Positions 41,446 to 48,709 of a DNA stretch of 64,000 nucleotides are shown in pieces. Positions within the stretch are counted from its first letter, which is position 1, and each line of letters opens with the position of its first letter. The notes beneath the pieces are model-generated. The model saw nothing but the letters and a program-made list of their open reading frames with translations, was not told where the DNA came from and ran no database searches. Made by a program: the position numbers and the translations under genes. The stretch is from DAOMFB01 sp963801475 (GTDB lineage Bacteria > Acidobacteriota > Thermoanaerobaculia > UBA5066): positions 310,001-374,000 of the forward strand of contig CAWDEX010000002.1 of the NCBI GenBank assembly GCA_963801475.1, given 5' to 3'.

Positions 41446-42246
41446 TCAGCCTGCAATGTCTTCGGTGCCGTCGACGCCGAGGACGTTTCCCGTCATCCAG
41501 ACGGTGTCCGGGCGGGCGACGGCGACGATGGCTTTCGCGACGTCCTCGGGCGTCGTCAGCCGGCCGGCCGGGTGCATGGCGAGGCAGCGCTCGATCATCT
41601 GCTCGTTTCCCGGGATCTTCCGCAGGGCCGGGGTGTCCGTCACGCCGGCGCGAATCGCATTCACGGCGATCTTCTTCGGCGCCAGCTCCACGGCGAGCTG
41701 CCGGCAATGGCTCTCGAGGGCGGCCTTGGCCGCCGAGACCGCCCCGTAGGCCGTCCAGATCCGGTGGCCGCCCGCCGACGTCATCGCGAAAACGTGCGAC
41801 CCCTCTCCCATCAGGCCGGCCGCGAGAAGGTCCTGCACCCACCAGACGAGCGAGTGCGCCATCACCTCGAGCGTCATCTCCATCTGGGCCGGCGTGATCC
41901 GGTCGGCGGGGATCTCCGCCAGGAAGGGCTTGAGCGTCCCGAAGGCCAGCGAGTGAAGGAGGACGTCGATGGACCCGGGATTCGCCTCGTCCGAGACGAC
42001 GCGCGCGATCGCGGCGATCGTCTCGGCCCGCTTCGCGGCGTCGGCGGCGTTGATGTTGAAGAACTCCGAGCGGACGCCGGCCTTCTCGATCTCCCCCGTG
42101 ATCCGCTCCACGTTCGGCAGCGTCGCGCGGCGATCCAGGTGGACGCCGAAGACGCTCCGCCCCCCGCGCGCGAGGGCCAGGGCCGCCGCCTCGCCGAAAC
42201 CGGAGGATGCGCCGAGAATCAGGGCCCACTTCCTTTTCGCCGTCAT
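41446..42246 (-). CDS. SDR family oxidoreductase, enoyl-ACP reductase-like
   Basis: A 266-residue reductase. ALILGASSGFGEAAALALARGG is the Rossmann loop; LLHSLAFGTLKPFL, AMTSAGGHRIWTAYGAVSAAKAALESHCRQLAVELAPK (the Tyr-X6-Lys region typical of enoyl reductases) and VNAIRAGVTDTPALRKIPG follow. The mix of Tyr, serine and lysine spacing resembles FabI/FabL-type enoyl-ACP reductases of fatty-acid synthesis, but the exact reaction is not certain. The ATG at 42246 is 6 nt after TATTTT and only 17 bp from the divergent start at 42264. First gene of a four-gene operon. Confidence 0.8.
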   Translation of the reverse strand: MTAKRKWALILGASSGFGEAAALALARGGRSVFGVHLDRRATLPNVERITGEIEKAGVRSEFFNINAADAAKRAETIAAIARVVSDEANPGSIDVLLHSLAFGTLKPFLAEIPADRITPAQMEMTLEVMAHSLVWWVQDLLAAGLMGEGSHVFAMTSAGGHRIWTAYGAVSAAKAALESHCRQLAVELAPKKIAVNAIRAGVTDTPALRKIPGNEQMIERCLAMHPAGRLTTPEDVAKAIVAVARPDTVWMTGNVLGVDGTEDIAG

Positions 42247-42251
42247 GGAGG

Positions 42252-42258
42252 AAAAATA
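42252..42258. promoter_or_regulatory. overlapping divergent -10 elements
   Basis: TATTTT on the minus strand (42253-42258) and AAAAAT on the plus strand (42252-42257) overlap and serve ATG 42246 and GTG 42264, each exactly 6 nt away. The 17 bp between the two starts leave no room for ordinary leaders. Confidence 0.5.
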
Positions 42259-42263
42259 CCACC

Positions 42264-43238
42264 GTGACCTTCCGGACCGCCCTCGAAGACGCCGCCTCCT
42301 CCGGCCGGCCGCTCCTTCTCGACGCCGCGATGGGGACCGAGCTGGCCCGGCGGGGGGCCGACACGGCCCCTCCGCTCTGGAGCGCACGCGCCCTCCGCGA
42401 CGCCCCGGACCTCGTCCGGACGATCCACGCCGAGAACGTGGCCGCGGGCGCGGACGTCCTGACGGCGAATACGTTCCGCCTTCATTCGAGGAACAGAGAG
42501 GGGGAAGGCGGAGGCTTCTTCCTCCAGGGAAGCCGAGCGACCGGCGGCCGGGATCCGGTCGCCCTGGCCGTCGGGCTGGCGCGAGACGCGGCGCGGGGTT
42601 CCGGGAGGCCCGTCGCCGTCGCCGGATCGCTCGCGCCCCTCGCGGATTGCTACCGGCCCGACCTCGTTCCGTCCCGGGCCGAGCTCGACCGGGAGCACCG
42701 CGAGACGGCGGAGGCTCTTGCCGCGGCCGGGTGCGACCTGATCCTCATCGAAACGATGAACGCTGTCCGCGAGCTCGTGGCCGCGGTCCGGGCGGCGCTT
42801 GCGACCGGGCTTCCCGTCGTGGCATCGATGGTCACGGACGGGGCCGGGCGGCTCCTCTCCGGCGAGCCGGTCGCGGAGGCCGCGCGGGCTCTCCTCGCCC
42901 TCCCCGCCCTCCCCGCCGCCCTCGGCGTCAACTGCGTCCCGGCCCGGGTCATCGGGCGCGACCTCGCCTCTCTTCGGGAGGCCGCTCCCGGCGTCCCCCT
43001 TGGCGTTTACGCGAACACGGGACGCGCCCTCGACGAAGCCAGGGGGCTCTACTCCGAGCCCATCGAGGCGGACTCCTACGCGGCGCTGGCGGCCACGTGG
43101 CTCGCCGGCGGCGGCATCGCCCTTCTCGGCAGCTGCTGCGGCACTACGGCCGCGCACACCGCGGCGCTCCGCGCCCTTCTCGACGCGAGGGCGCAGGGGG
43201 GACCGGGGGGTGCGAACCCGGCGTTACCGCCACGCTGA
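42264..43238 (+). CDS. homocysteine S-methyltransferase family protein
   Basis: A 324-residue zinc methyltransferase. LLLDAAMGTELARRG is the barrel start; zinc cysteines appear in LGVNCVPARV (about 228) and LLGSCCGTTAAHTAAL (about 294-295). Family members transfer methyl groups from S-methylmethionine or S-adenosylmethionine to homocysteine. It is shorter than cobalamin-dependent MetH and contains only the N-terminal barrel. The GTG at 42264 is the only start compatible with the divergent gene. The last residues are read from the palindromic repeat that begins at 43203. Confidence 0.85.
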   Translation: MTFRTALEDAASSGRPLLLDAAMGTELARRGADTAPPLWSARALRDAPDLVRTIHAENVAAGADVLTANTFRLHSRNREGEGGGFFLQGSRATGGRDPVALAVGLARDAARGSGRPVAVAGSLAPLADCYRPDLVPSRAELDREHRETAEALAAAGCDLILIETMNAVRELVAAVRAALATGLPVVASMVTDGAGRLLSGEPVAEAARALLALPALPAALGVNCVPARVIGRDLASLREAAPGVPLGVYANTGRALDEARGLYSEPIEADSYAALAATWLAGGGIALLGSCCGTTAAHTAALRALLDARAQGGPGGANPALPPR

Positions 43239-43257
43239 CGAGCCACGCACCCCCCGG
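43203..43257. repeat. hairpin repeat, copy 1
   Basis: 55 bp bounded by perfect 12-bp arms: CCGGGGGGTGCG (43203-43214) and CGCACCCCCCGG (43246-43257). Between them is a small inner stem, GGCG/CGCC with a TTAC loop. The 5' part overlaps the 3' end of the methyltransferase gene. Confidence 0.75.
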
Positions 43258-43274
43258 ATAGAAGCCAAGTGGGA

Positions 43275-43329
43275 CCGGGGGGTGGGAACCCGGCGTTACC
43301 GCCACGCTGACGAGCCACGCACCCCCCGG
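43275..43329. repeat. hairpin repeat, copy 2
   Basis: Almost identical to copy 1 (one mismatch in the left arm), starting 72 bp after it; both lie between the convergent methyltransferase and VWA genes. It ends 1 bp before the VWA stop codon at 43330. Confidence 0.75.
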
Positions 43330-45303
43330 TCAGGGGAAATAGCCCCGGATCGTCTTCGCCTTGAGCTTCGGGTCCCGGAGCTTCACCTCGACGGACCGAA
43401 AAGCGTCCTCCCCTTTCCGGGAGCCCGAGACGTAGCTGAGGAAGTACTGTGACCGGAGCTCCGTCTCGATGGTGGCAAAGACACGGGACAGGTCCTTCTC
43501 GCTACTGATCGAGATCGCGTCCCCGCCGCTGGCCAGGGCCATGTCCCGAAGACGGCGCCAGGAGCGTACCTCCTCCGAGTCCGGTTTCGAGCCGAACGCC
43601 CCGCCCGATCCGAGGCCGACCAGGAAGAGAGGCAGCCCCGCGAACTCCACGTACCGCCGCGCCGGGCCGTAGGCGAGACGCGAGTGCTCGTCGAACCCGT
43701 CCGTCACGACGACGACGGCCTTCCGCCCCGGGACCCCCCGGAGCTGGTAGCAAGAAAGGACGATGGCATCGTGAAGCGCCGTTCCACCGGCCGGGACGAC
43801 GCGCGTGAGAGCCGCGGCCGCCTCCGACGGCCGCCGCGTCCACCCCGTCAGAAGCTCGGGTCGCGTGTCGAACGCGAGGACGAACGCCCGGTCGGGGCCC
43901 TGGAGCAGCCCTTCCAGGAACGCGGCCGCCGTCTCCTTCGCGACCGACATCGCCTCGCGCATCGAGGCGGAGCGGTCCAGCGCGAGGCCGAACGACAGTG
44001 GAAGGGTCCGCGCCGTCTCGAACGCCTCAATCTCCTGCGGGAGCCCGTCTTCCAGGACGACGAAGTCGTCGCGTGAAAGGCCTCGGACCAGCCGGCCGTC
44101 TTCGCCGAGCACGGACACCGACAGCTCGACGAGCCGGACTTCCTCGCTCGCCACGAAGCGCGCCCCGCCACCGGGAACCGTCTGCGCGGTGCTTTCGTTC
44201 CCGTCGCCGCCGACCGCCACGGCGCGCAGGAGATACGCCGACCTCAGCCGCGCGGCGGGAATCTCGGCGACGAGAGGCGGTTCCGTCCAGCGGGCGACCA
44301 CCTCGTCGTCGACGAAGAGGCTCACCGACCGGATGACGGCGCCGGTCGGCGCCGTTACGGCGACGCGGAAGCGCCGGATCTCCGCCGGATATCCGGCGGT
44401 CTCGAGAATCCGGACCGCGAGCCGGCTTCGCCGTTCGTTGAAGACCCACGCGTCCGTGTCGAGGGCGCGCCCCGTCGCGTCGTAACCCACGACCGTCAAC
44501 GTCTGTCGCCGCGCCACGGAGCCGAGGTCCACGGTGATGTGAAAGGGCCGCTTCGCCACGCCGGCGACCTTCTTCCCGTCCAGGAACGCCTCGACACGGG
44601 CCACGGCGCGCGAGGCCTCCACCTCGAGCCGCGCCTTTCCGAGGGGAAAGTCCTCGGCCGGCGCCCGGATCCAGAGCCTCTCCTCTCCGGCGCCGCCGGG
44701 GATTTCGCTCCCCTCTTCGAGCGCCACGGCCTCCGCCGGCGGCAGGTCTCGCCCTTCTCCAGCCGGGAGGGCGCGGAACGGCACGGCCGTCTCCGGAACC
44801 TCGAGGTCGATCGACCGCTCGCCGGCGCGGTTCCCGTTGGCGTCGAGGAGACGGAAACGAACGCGGTACGCCCCGGGGCGAAGCGCGTAGAGAAGCGTCG
44901 CCCGCTGCCACGACTCGGCGCCGTCCGAAGGGACGAGCGGAGGGAGCGGTCGGGCGACCGAGGCGAGAACGCCGCCCCCCCCGGAGATCGTCGCCTCGAC
45001 GGTGAACGGCGTCGCCTCGAGGGCCCGCCGTGTCTCGGCGTCCTGCCGGCAGGAGGGAATCGCCGCGGTCAGCTCGACGACCGTCTTCCCGCCGGCGTCG
45101 CCCAGAACGCGGCTCTCCGCCTCGAAGACGACCGCGAGAGGGCGCCGGACGACGAGGGACCCCGGTTCCTGCGCCGCCGCGCCCGTCGCCAGGAGGACCG
45201 CGGCGGCGGCCGCCGCGGCTCGACGGAATCCGGGCAGGAGGGTCGAGGGGGGTGCGAACCCGGCGCGTCTGCCGCTTTGACGAGCCACGCACCCCCAACT
45301 CAC
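43330..45303 (-). CDS. secreted VWA-domain protein, downstream paralog
   Basis: A 657-residue extracytoplasmic protein and paralog of the preceding gene. The C-terminal VWA domain carries the metal-ion site LALDRSASMREAM (DxSxS) and VVVVTDGFDEHSRL, and the product ends SVEVKLRDPKLKAKTIRGYFP. The middle has beta-sandwich repeats and VSVLGEDGRLVRGLSRDDFVVLEDG. Such proteins usually bind partners or cell-wall components outside the cell. The start is uncertain: GTG 45303 overlaps the upstream stop as GTGA, but it and the alternative GTG 45288 put repeat copy 3 inside the N-terminal coding region, before the hydrophobic RRAAAAAAAVLLATGAAAQ. Confidence 0.75.
   Translation of the reverse strand: MSWGCVARQSGRRAGFAPPSTLLPGFRRAAAAAAAVLLATGAAAQEPGSLVVRRPLAVVFEAESRVLGDAGGKTVVELTAAIPSCRQDAETRRALEATPFTVEATISGGGGVLASVARPLPPLVPSDGAESWQRATLLYALRPGAYRVRFRLLDANGNRAGERSIDLEVPETAVPFRALPAGEGRDLPPAEAVALEEGSEIPGGAGEERLWIRAPAEDFPLGKARLEVEASRAVARVEAFLDGKKVAGVAKRPFHITVDLGSVARRQTLTVVGYDATGRALDTDAWVFNERRSRLAVRILETAGYPAEIRRFRVAVTAPTGAVIRSVSLFVDDEVVARWTEPPLVAEIPAARLRSAYLLRAVAVGGDGNESTAQTVPGGGARFVASEEVRLVELSVSVLGEDGRLVRGLSRDDFVVLEDGLPQEIEAFETARTLPLSFGLALDRSASMREAMSVAKETAAAFLEGLLQGPDRAFVLAFDTRPELLTGWTRRPSEAAAALTRVVPAGGTALHDAIVLSCYQLRGVPGRKAVVVVTDGFDEHSRLAYGPARRYVEFAGLPLFLVGLGSGGAFGSKPDSEEVRSWRRLRDMALASGGDAISISSEKDLSRVFATIETELRSQYFLSYVSGSRKGEDAFRSVEVKLRDPKLKAKTIRGYFP
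45247..45296. repeat. hairpin repeat, copy 3, within 5' coding region
   Basis: Arms GGGGGGTGCG (45247-45256) and CGCACCCCC (45288-45296), with conserved GAACCCGGCG and TGACGAGCCACGC flanks but a different loop (CGTCTGCCGCT instead of TTACCGCCACG). It sits at the junction of the two VWA genes. Confidence 0.7.
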
Positions 45304-47228
45304 GGAAAGTACCCGCGAATCGTCTTCGGACGGAGCTTCGGGTCGCTCATTCTCACCGTGACCGTGCGGAACTCGTTCTCGCCTTTCTTCGAGTTCGTCA
45401 GGTAGCTGACGAAGTACTGCGCCCGCAGCTCCGTCTCGATCTTCCGGTAGATCTCCGGGAGTTCGGCGACCTTGCTGATGAAGAAGGCCTCGCCCCCGGT
45501 GTCGGCGGCGAGCTCCTTCAGCTTCGGCTTGATCCCGAGCTCCAGGAACGGAATCCCCATCCCGATGAAGTAGATCGGGATTCCCGCCGTCTGGGCGTAA
45601 CGGCGGGCCGTTTCGTAGTCCGACCAGGAATGGTTGTCGGCGCCGTCCGTCAGGACGACGATCGCCTTCCGCCCCGGGAGGGCCCGGAACTGGTAGAGCG
45701 AAAGGACGATGGCGTCGTAGAGGGCCGTCGCCCCGTCGGCGCGCGTTTCGCGGATGGCCCGGATCAGGTCGGCCCGCTCCTTCGTCAGCGAGGCGAGGAG
45801 GATCGGCGTCTCGCGGAACTCGACGACGAAGCCCTGGTCCTTCTCCCGGACGAGGTTCTCGACGAAGCCGCCGGCCGCCTCGTGGACGAGCCGCATCGAA
45901 TCCTTCATCGAGCCCGAGCCGTCGATGACGACGCCGAGCGAGAGGGGGAGCGCTTCGGCGAACTCGAAGGCCGAGATCTCCTGCTTCGCGCCGTCCTCGG
46001 AGACCGAGAAGGCCTCCTTCGGCAGTCCCTTCACGAAGCGTCCCTCGGCGTCGAAGACCGAGATGTGGAGCTCGACGAGATTCACCTCGACCTTCGAGAT
46101 GAACCGTTTCTCCCCCTTCAGGAGCTTGACGTCCGAGAACTCCTTCCCCTCGGCGTCGGTGGCCGTGGCCCGGATCAGCGTGGCCCGCTTCAGCTTCTCG
46201 GCCGGGACCGAGACCGTGTAGGGCGGGGCGGCCCACTCCTTCACGAGGTCCGCGTCGAGATAGAGCTTCAGCGTCTTCATCTCCCCGCCCGCGATCGGCT
46301 GGACCGCCACCTTCAGCTCCGTGGTCGGGCCGGGCGCCTTCGGCAGCTCGAGGATCCGGACGGCGAGCCGCGCGTCCCGCTCGTTGATGGCCCAGGCGTC
46401 GGCGTCGAGGAAGTTCCCCTGGGCGTCGAAGCCCAGGACCTTGAGCGTCTGCTTCTTCGGAATGTCCCCGAGGTTGATCTCCACCGAGAAGGGGGGGCGG
46501 GTGCGCGTCAGGACCTTCTTCTCATCCAGCCAGAACTCGACCCGGGAAACCTGGGGCGCCACCTCGGCCTCCACCCGGATGAGGCCGATCGGGACCTCCT
46601 TCCTCGGCGGGACGATCTTCACGAGGCCCCTCTCGACGGCGGCCTTGGGGACGACCGGACGGTTCTCGGACTCGAGAATGATGGCCGCGGCCGACGGGAG
46701 ACCGGCCTTGTCCGTCCCCGCCTCGTCCGCGCGGAACTCCGAGGACATCTTCGGAACCGTCAGGAAGACGGCGCGGGTGGCGACGGCGCGCCCCGCCGCC
46801 CCTTCGAGGCGGAACTGGAGCGTCAGCTCTCCCGGCGGCAGCGCCCGGAGGAACGCAACGAGGAGCGGCTTTCCGGCGTCGGCGTCCGAGAGGTCTACGT
46901 CGACCGGCACGCGGAAGCTCTCGACGACGCGTCCGGCTTGGTCCTTCGCCTCTCCCTCGAGCATGAAGGAGGCCCGGGTCGGAGCGTTCGGCCTTCCCGC
47001 CGGGCCGCCGCGGAGATCGGACTTCGAGGCCGACAGGACGAACCGGACGACGGTCTTCTCGCCGCTCCGCCCGAGGAACTGCTCCCGGATCTCGATCGGG
47101 ACGGAGACGGGCCCGGCGTCGACCCGGCTCTGCTGGGAGGTGGCCGGGGGGGCCTGCGGCCGGGCGGGCTGCGGCGCGGCGAGAAGGAGCAAGAGCGCTC
47201 CGGCGACGACGAGGCGAACGGGTCTCAT
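45300..47228 (-). CDS. secreted VWA-domain protein
   Basis: A 642-residue protein with a signal peptide (RPVRLVVAGALLLLLAAPQPA). Several beta-sandwich segments precede the VWA domain, which has GVVIDGSGSMKDSM (DxSxS metal site) and IVVLTDGADNHSWSDY. The tail SDPKLRPKTIRGYFP is shared with the next gene. Preceding SVFDAEGRFVKGLPKEAFSVSEDG matches the FlgD-like or VWFA-related family common in acidobacterial genomes. The ATG at 47228 has GGGGA and TACGAT (47235-47240) just upstream. It is followed by its paralog through a GTGA junction: a tandem duplication. Confidence 0.82.
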   Translation of the reverse strand: MRPVRLVVAGALLLLLAAPQPARPQAPPATSQQSRVDAGPVSVPIEIREQFLGRSGEKTVVRFVLSASKSDLRGGPAGRPNAPTRASFMLEGEAKDQAGRVVESFRVPVDVDLSDADAGKPLLVAFLRALPPGELTLQFRLEGAAGRAVATRAVFLTVPKMSSEFRADEAGTDKAGLPSAAAIILESENRPVVPKAAVERGLVKIVPPRKEVPIGLIRVEAEVAPQVSRVEFWLDEKKVLTRTRPPFSVEINLGDIPKKQTLKVLGFDAQGNFLDADAWAINERDARLAVRILELPKAPGPTTELKVAVQPIAGGEMKTLKLYLDADLVKEWAAPPYTVSVPAEKLKRATLIRATATDAEGKEFSDVKLLKGEKRFISKVEVNLVELHISVFDAEGRFVKGLPKEAFSVSEDGAKQEISAFEFAEALPLSLGVVIDGSGSMKDSMRLVHEAAGGFVENLVREKDQGFVVEFRETPILLASLTKERADLIRAIRETRADGATALYDAIVLSLYQFRALPGRKAIVVLTDGADNHSWSDYETARRYAQTAGIPIYFIGMGIPFLELGIKPKLKELAADTGGEAFFISKVAELPEIYRKIETELRAQYFVSYLTNSKKGENEFRTVTVRMSDPKLRPKTIRGYFP

Positions 47229-47234
47229 TTCCCC

Positions 47235-47240
47235 ATCGTA
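47235..47240 (-). promoter_or_regulatory. -10 element of VWA operon
   Basis: TACGAT ends 6 nt before ATG 47228. The interval GGGGAA could also act as a weak Shine-Dalgarno, so leaderless initiation is less certain here. Confidence 0.35.
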
Positions 47241-47281
47241 GACTGTCGCTCCCGGCACGGGTATCTCCCTGGAGGCTTCGA

Positions 47282-48706
47282 ATGCAAGATCGTTTCCGTC
47301 CCCTTTCGTGGATTCCCGCCGCACTGGCCGCCGCCGCGCTGGCCGCTCCCCCGGTCGCCGCTCCGACGGACGCCTTCCTCGACGGCTCCCGCGCGCGCTG
47401 GGAGGAGGTTTCCGACGCGATCTGGGACTACTCGGAGACTTCCCTTTCGGAGACGAAGTCGGCGGCGCTCCTTTCGGGGCTCCTCGAGAAGGAGGGCTTC
47501 ACGGTCACGCGCGGCGTCGCGGGAATGTCGACGGCGTTCGTCGCGAGCGCCGGCTCGGGGTCGCCCGTGATCGGCATCCTCGCCGAGTACGACGCCCTCC
47601 CGGGCCTCTCGCAGAAAGGGGGCGAGGCGACGAAGAGCCCGCGCCTCCCGGGCGGGGCGGGGCAGGGGTGCGGGCACAACCTCCTCGGAACGGCGGCGGT
47701 CGCCGCGGCCGTGGCGGCGAACCAGGCCCGGATCGCCGGGAAGCTTCCCGGGACGATCCGTCTGTTCGGCACGCCCGCCGAGGAACAGCTCATCGGAAAG
47801 CCCTTCATGCTCCGGGACGGTGTCTTCGCCGGGACCGACGCCGTCCTCGTGTGGCACCCGGCTGCGAGCAGCTACGTCGGCACGAAGCCCCGCCTCGCCA
47901 TCACGGCCATCGACGTGGAATTCTTCGGGAAGACGGCCCACGCCGCGGCGAATCCCTGGCTCGGCCGGAGCTCTCTCGACGCGCTGGAAGTCTTCGACCA
48001 CGCCCTCGCCCTGATGCGCGAGCACATCCTCCCGACGGCCCGGATCCACCGCGTCGTCAAGGACGGCGGCCTCGCGGCCAACATCATTCCCGACTATGCC
48101 CGGGTCCAGTGGTTCGTCCGTGACGCGACCGGTGAGAGCGTGAACGAGATGCTCGGCCGGATCCGAAAGGCGGCGGACGGCGCCGCCCTCGCGACGGGTA
48201 CGACGGCGAAGGTGACGCTCCTTGGCGGCACCCGCGAGCCGATGTACAACGACGCCCTTTCGCGCGTCGTGCAGAAGGAGCTGGAGCGCGTCGGCCCCCC
48301 CCGCTTCGACGCCGCCGACATCGCGCTCGCGAAGGCGATCCAGAAGGAGGTCGGGATCCCCGAGACCGGCCTCGCCGACAAGGTCCTTCCCTATGGACCC
48401 GGAAACGGCGGCGAGGCCTCCTCCGACATCGGCGAGGTGAGCGCGGCCCTCCCGCTGGCCGAATTGTCGGTGGCCACGGGCGCGGCCGGCTCGCCGTGGC
48501 ACCACTGGGCCGTGACCTCCTGCTCCGCGAACCCGATCGGCCAAAAAGGGATGTTCGTCGCGGCGAAGGTCCTCGCGGCGGCCACGGTCGACCTCCTGAA
48601 CGATTCGAAGACCGTCGATCAGGCAAAGGCCGAATTCGCGAAATCGACGGGCGGCAAGCCCTACGTTTCTCCCCTCGCGAAGGACGCCGTCCCGAAGACG
48701 TACTGA
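47282..48706 (+). CDS. M20 family peptidase/amidohydrolase, AbgB-like
   Basis: A 474-residue zinc amidohydrolase with a signal peptide (RPLSWIPAALAAAALAAPPVA), so probably periplasmic, unlike cytosolic AbgB. ILAEYDALPGLSQ (metal Asp), GQGCGHNLLG (metal His), GTPAEEQLIGKPFML (catalytic Glu and metal) and the dimerisation domain EFFGKTAHAAANPWLGRSSLDAL are in family order. It probably cleaves aminoacyl or N-acyl amide bonds. GGAGG lies 8 nt before the ATG. Divergent from the VWA genes. Confidence 0.85.
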   Translation: MQDRFRPLSWIPAALAAAALAAPPVAAPTDAFLDGSRARWEEVSDAIWDYSETSLSETKSAALLSGLLEKEGFTVTRGVAGMSTAFVASAGSGSPVIGILAEYDALPGLSQKGGEATKSPRLPGGAGQGCGHNLLGTAAVAAAVAANQARIAGKLPGTIRLFGTPAEEQLIGKPFMLRDGVFAGTDAVLVWHPAASSYVGTKPRLAITAIDVEFFGKTAHAAANPWLGRSSLDALEVFDHALALMREHILPTARIHRVVKDGGLAANIIPDYARVQWFVRDATGESVNEMLGRIRKAADGAALATGTTAKVTLLGGTREPMYNDALSRVVQKELERVGPPRFDAADIALAKAIQKEVGIPETGLADKVLPYGPGNGGEASSDIGEVSAALPLAELSVATGAAGSPWHHWAVTSCSANPIGQKGMFVAAKVLAAATVDLLNDSKTVDQAKAEFAKSTGGKPYVSPLAKDAVPKTY

Positions 48707-48709
48707 GCG

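Noticed and set aside
43203..43329. Two tandem palindromic repeats look like the beginning of a CRISPR array
   Set aside because: Only two copies with a 17-bp gap, long perfect arms and a third, diverged copy elsewhere; no cas genes and no set of unique spacers.
45030..47570. Very long open frame on the plus strand across the VWA genes
   Set aside because: It is antisense to two clear genes with signal peptides and VWA motifs; high-GC DNA leaves antisense frames open.
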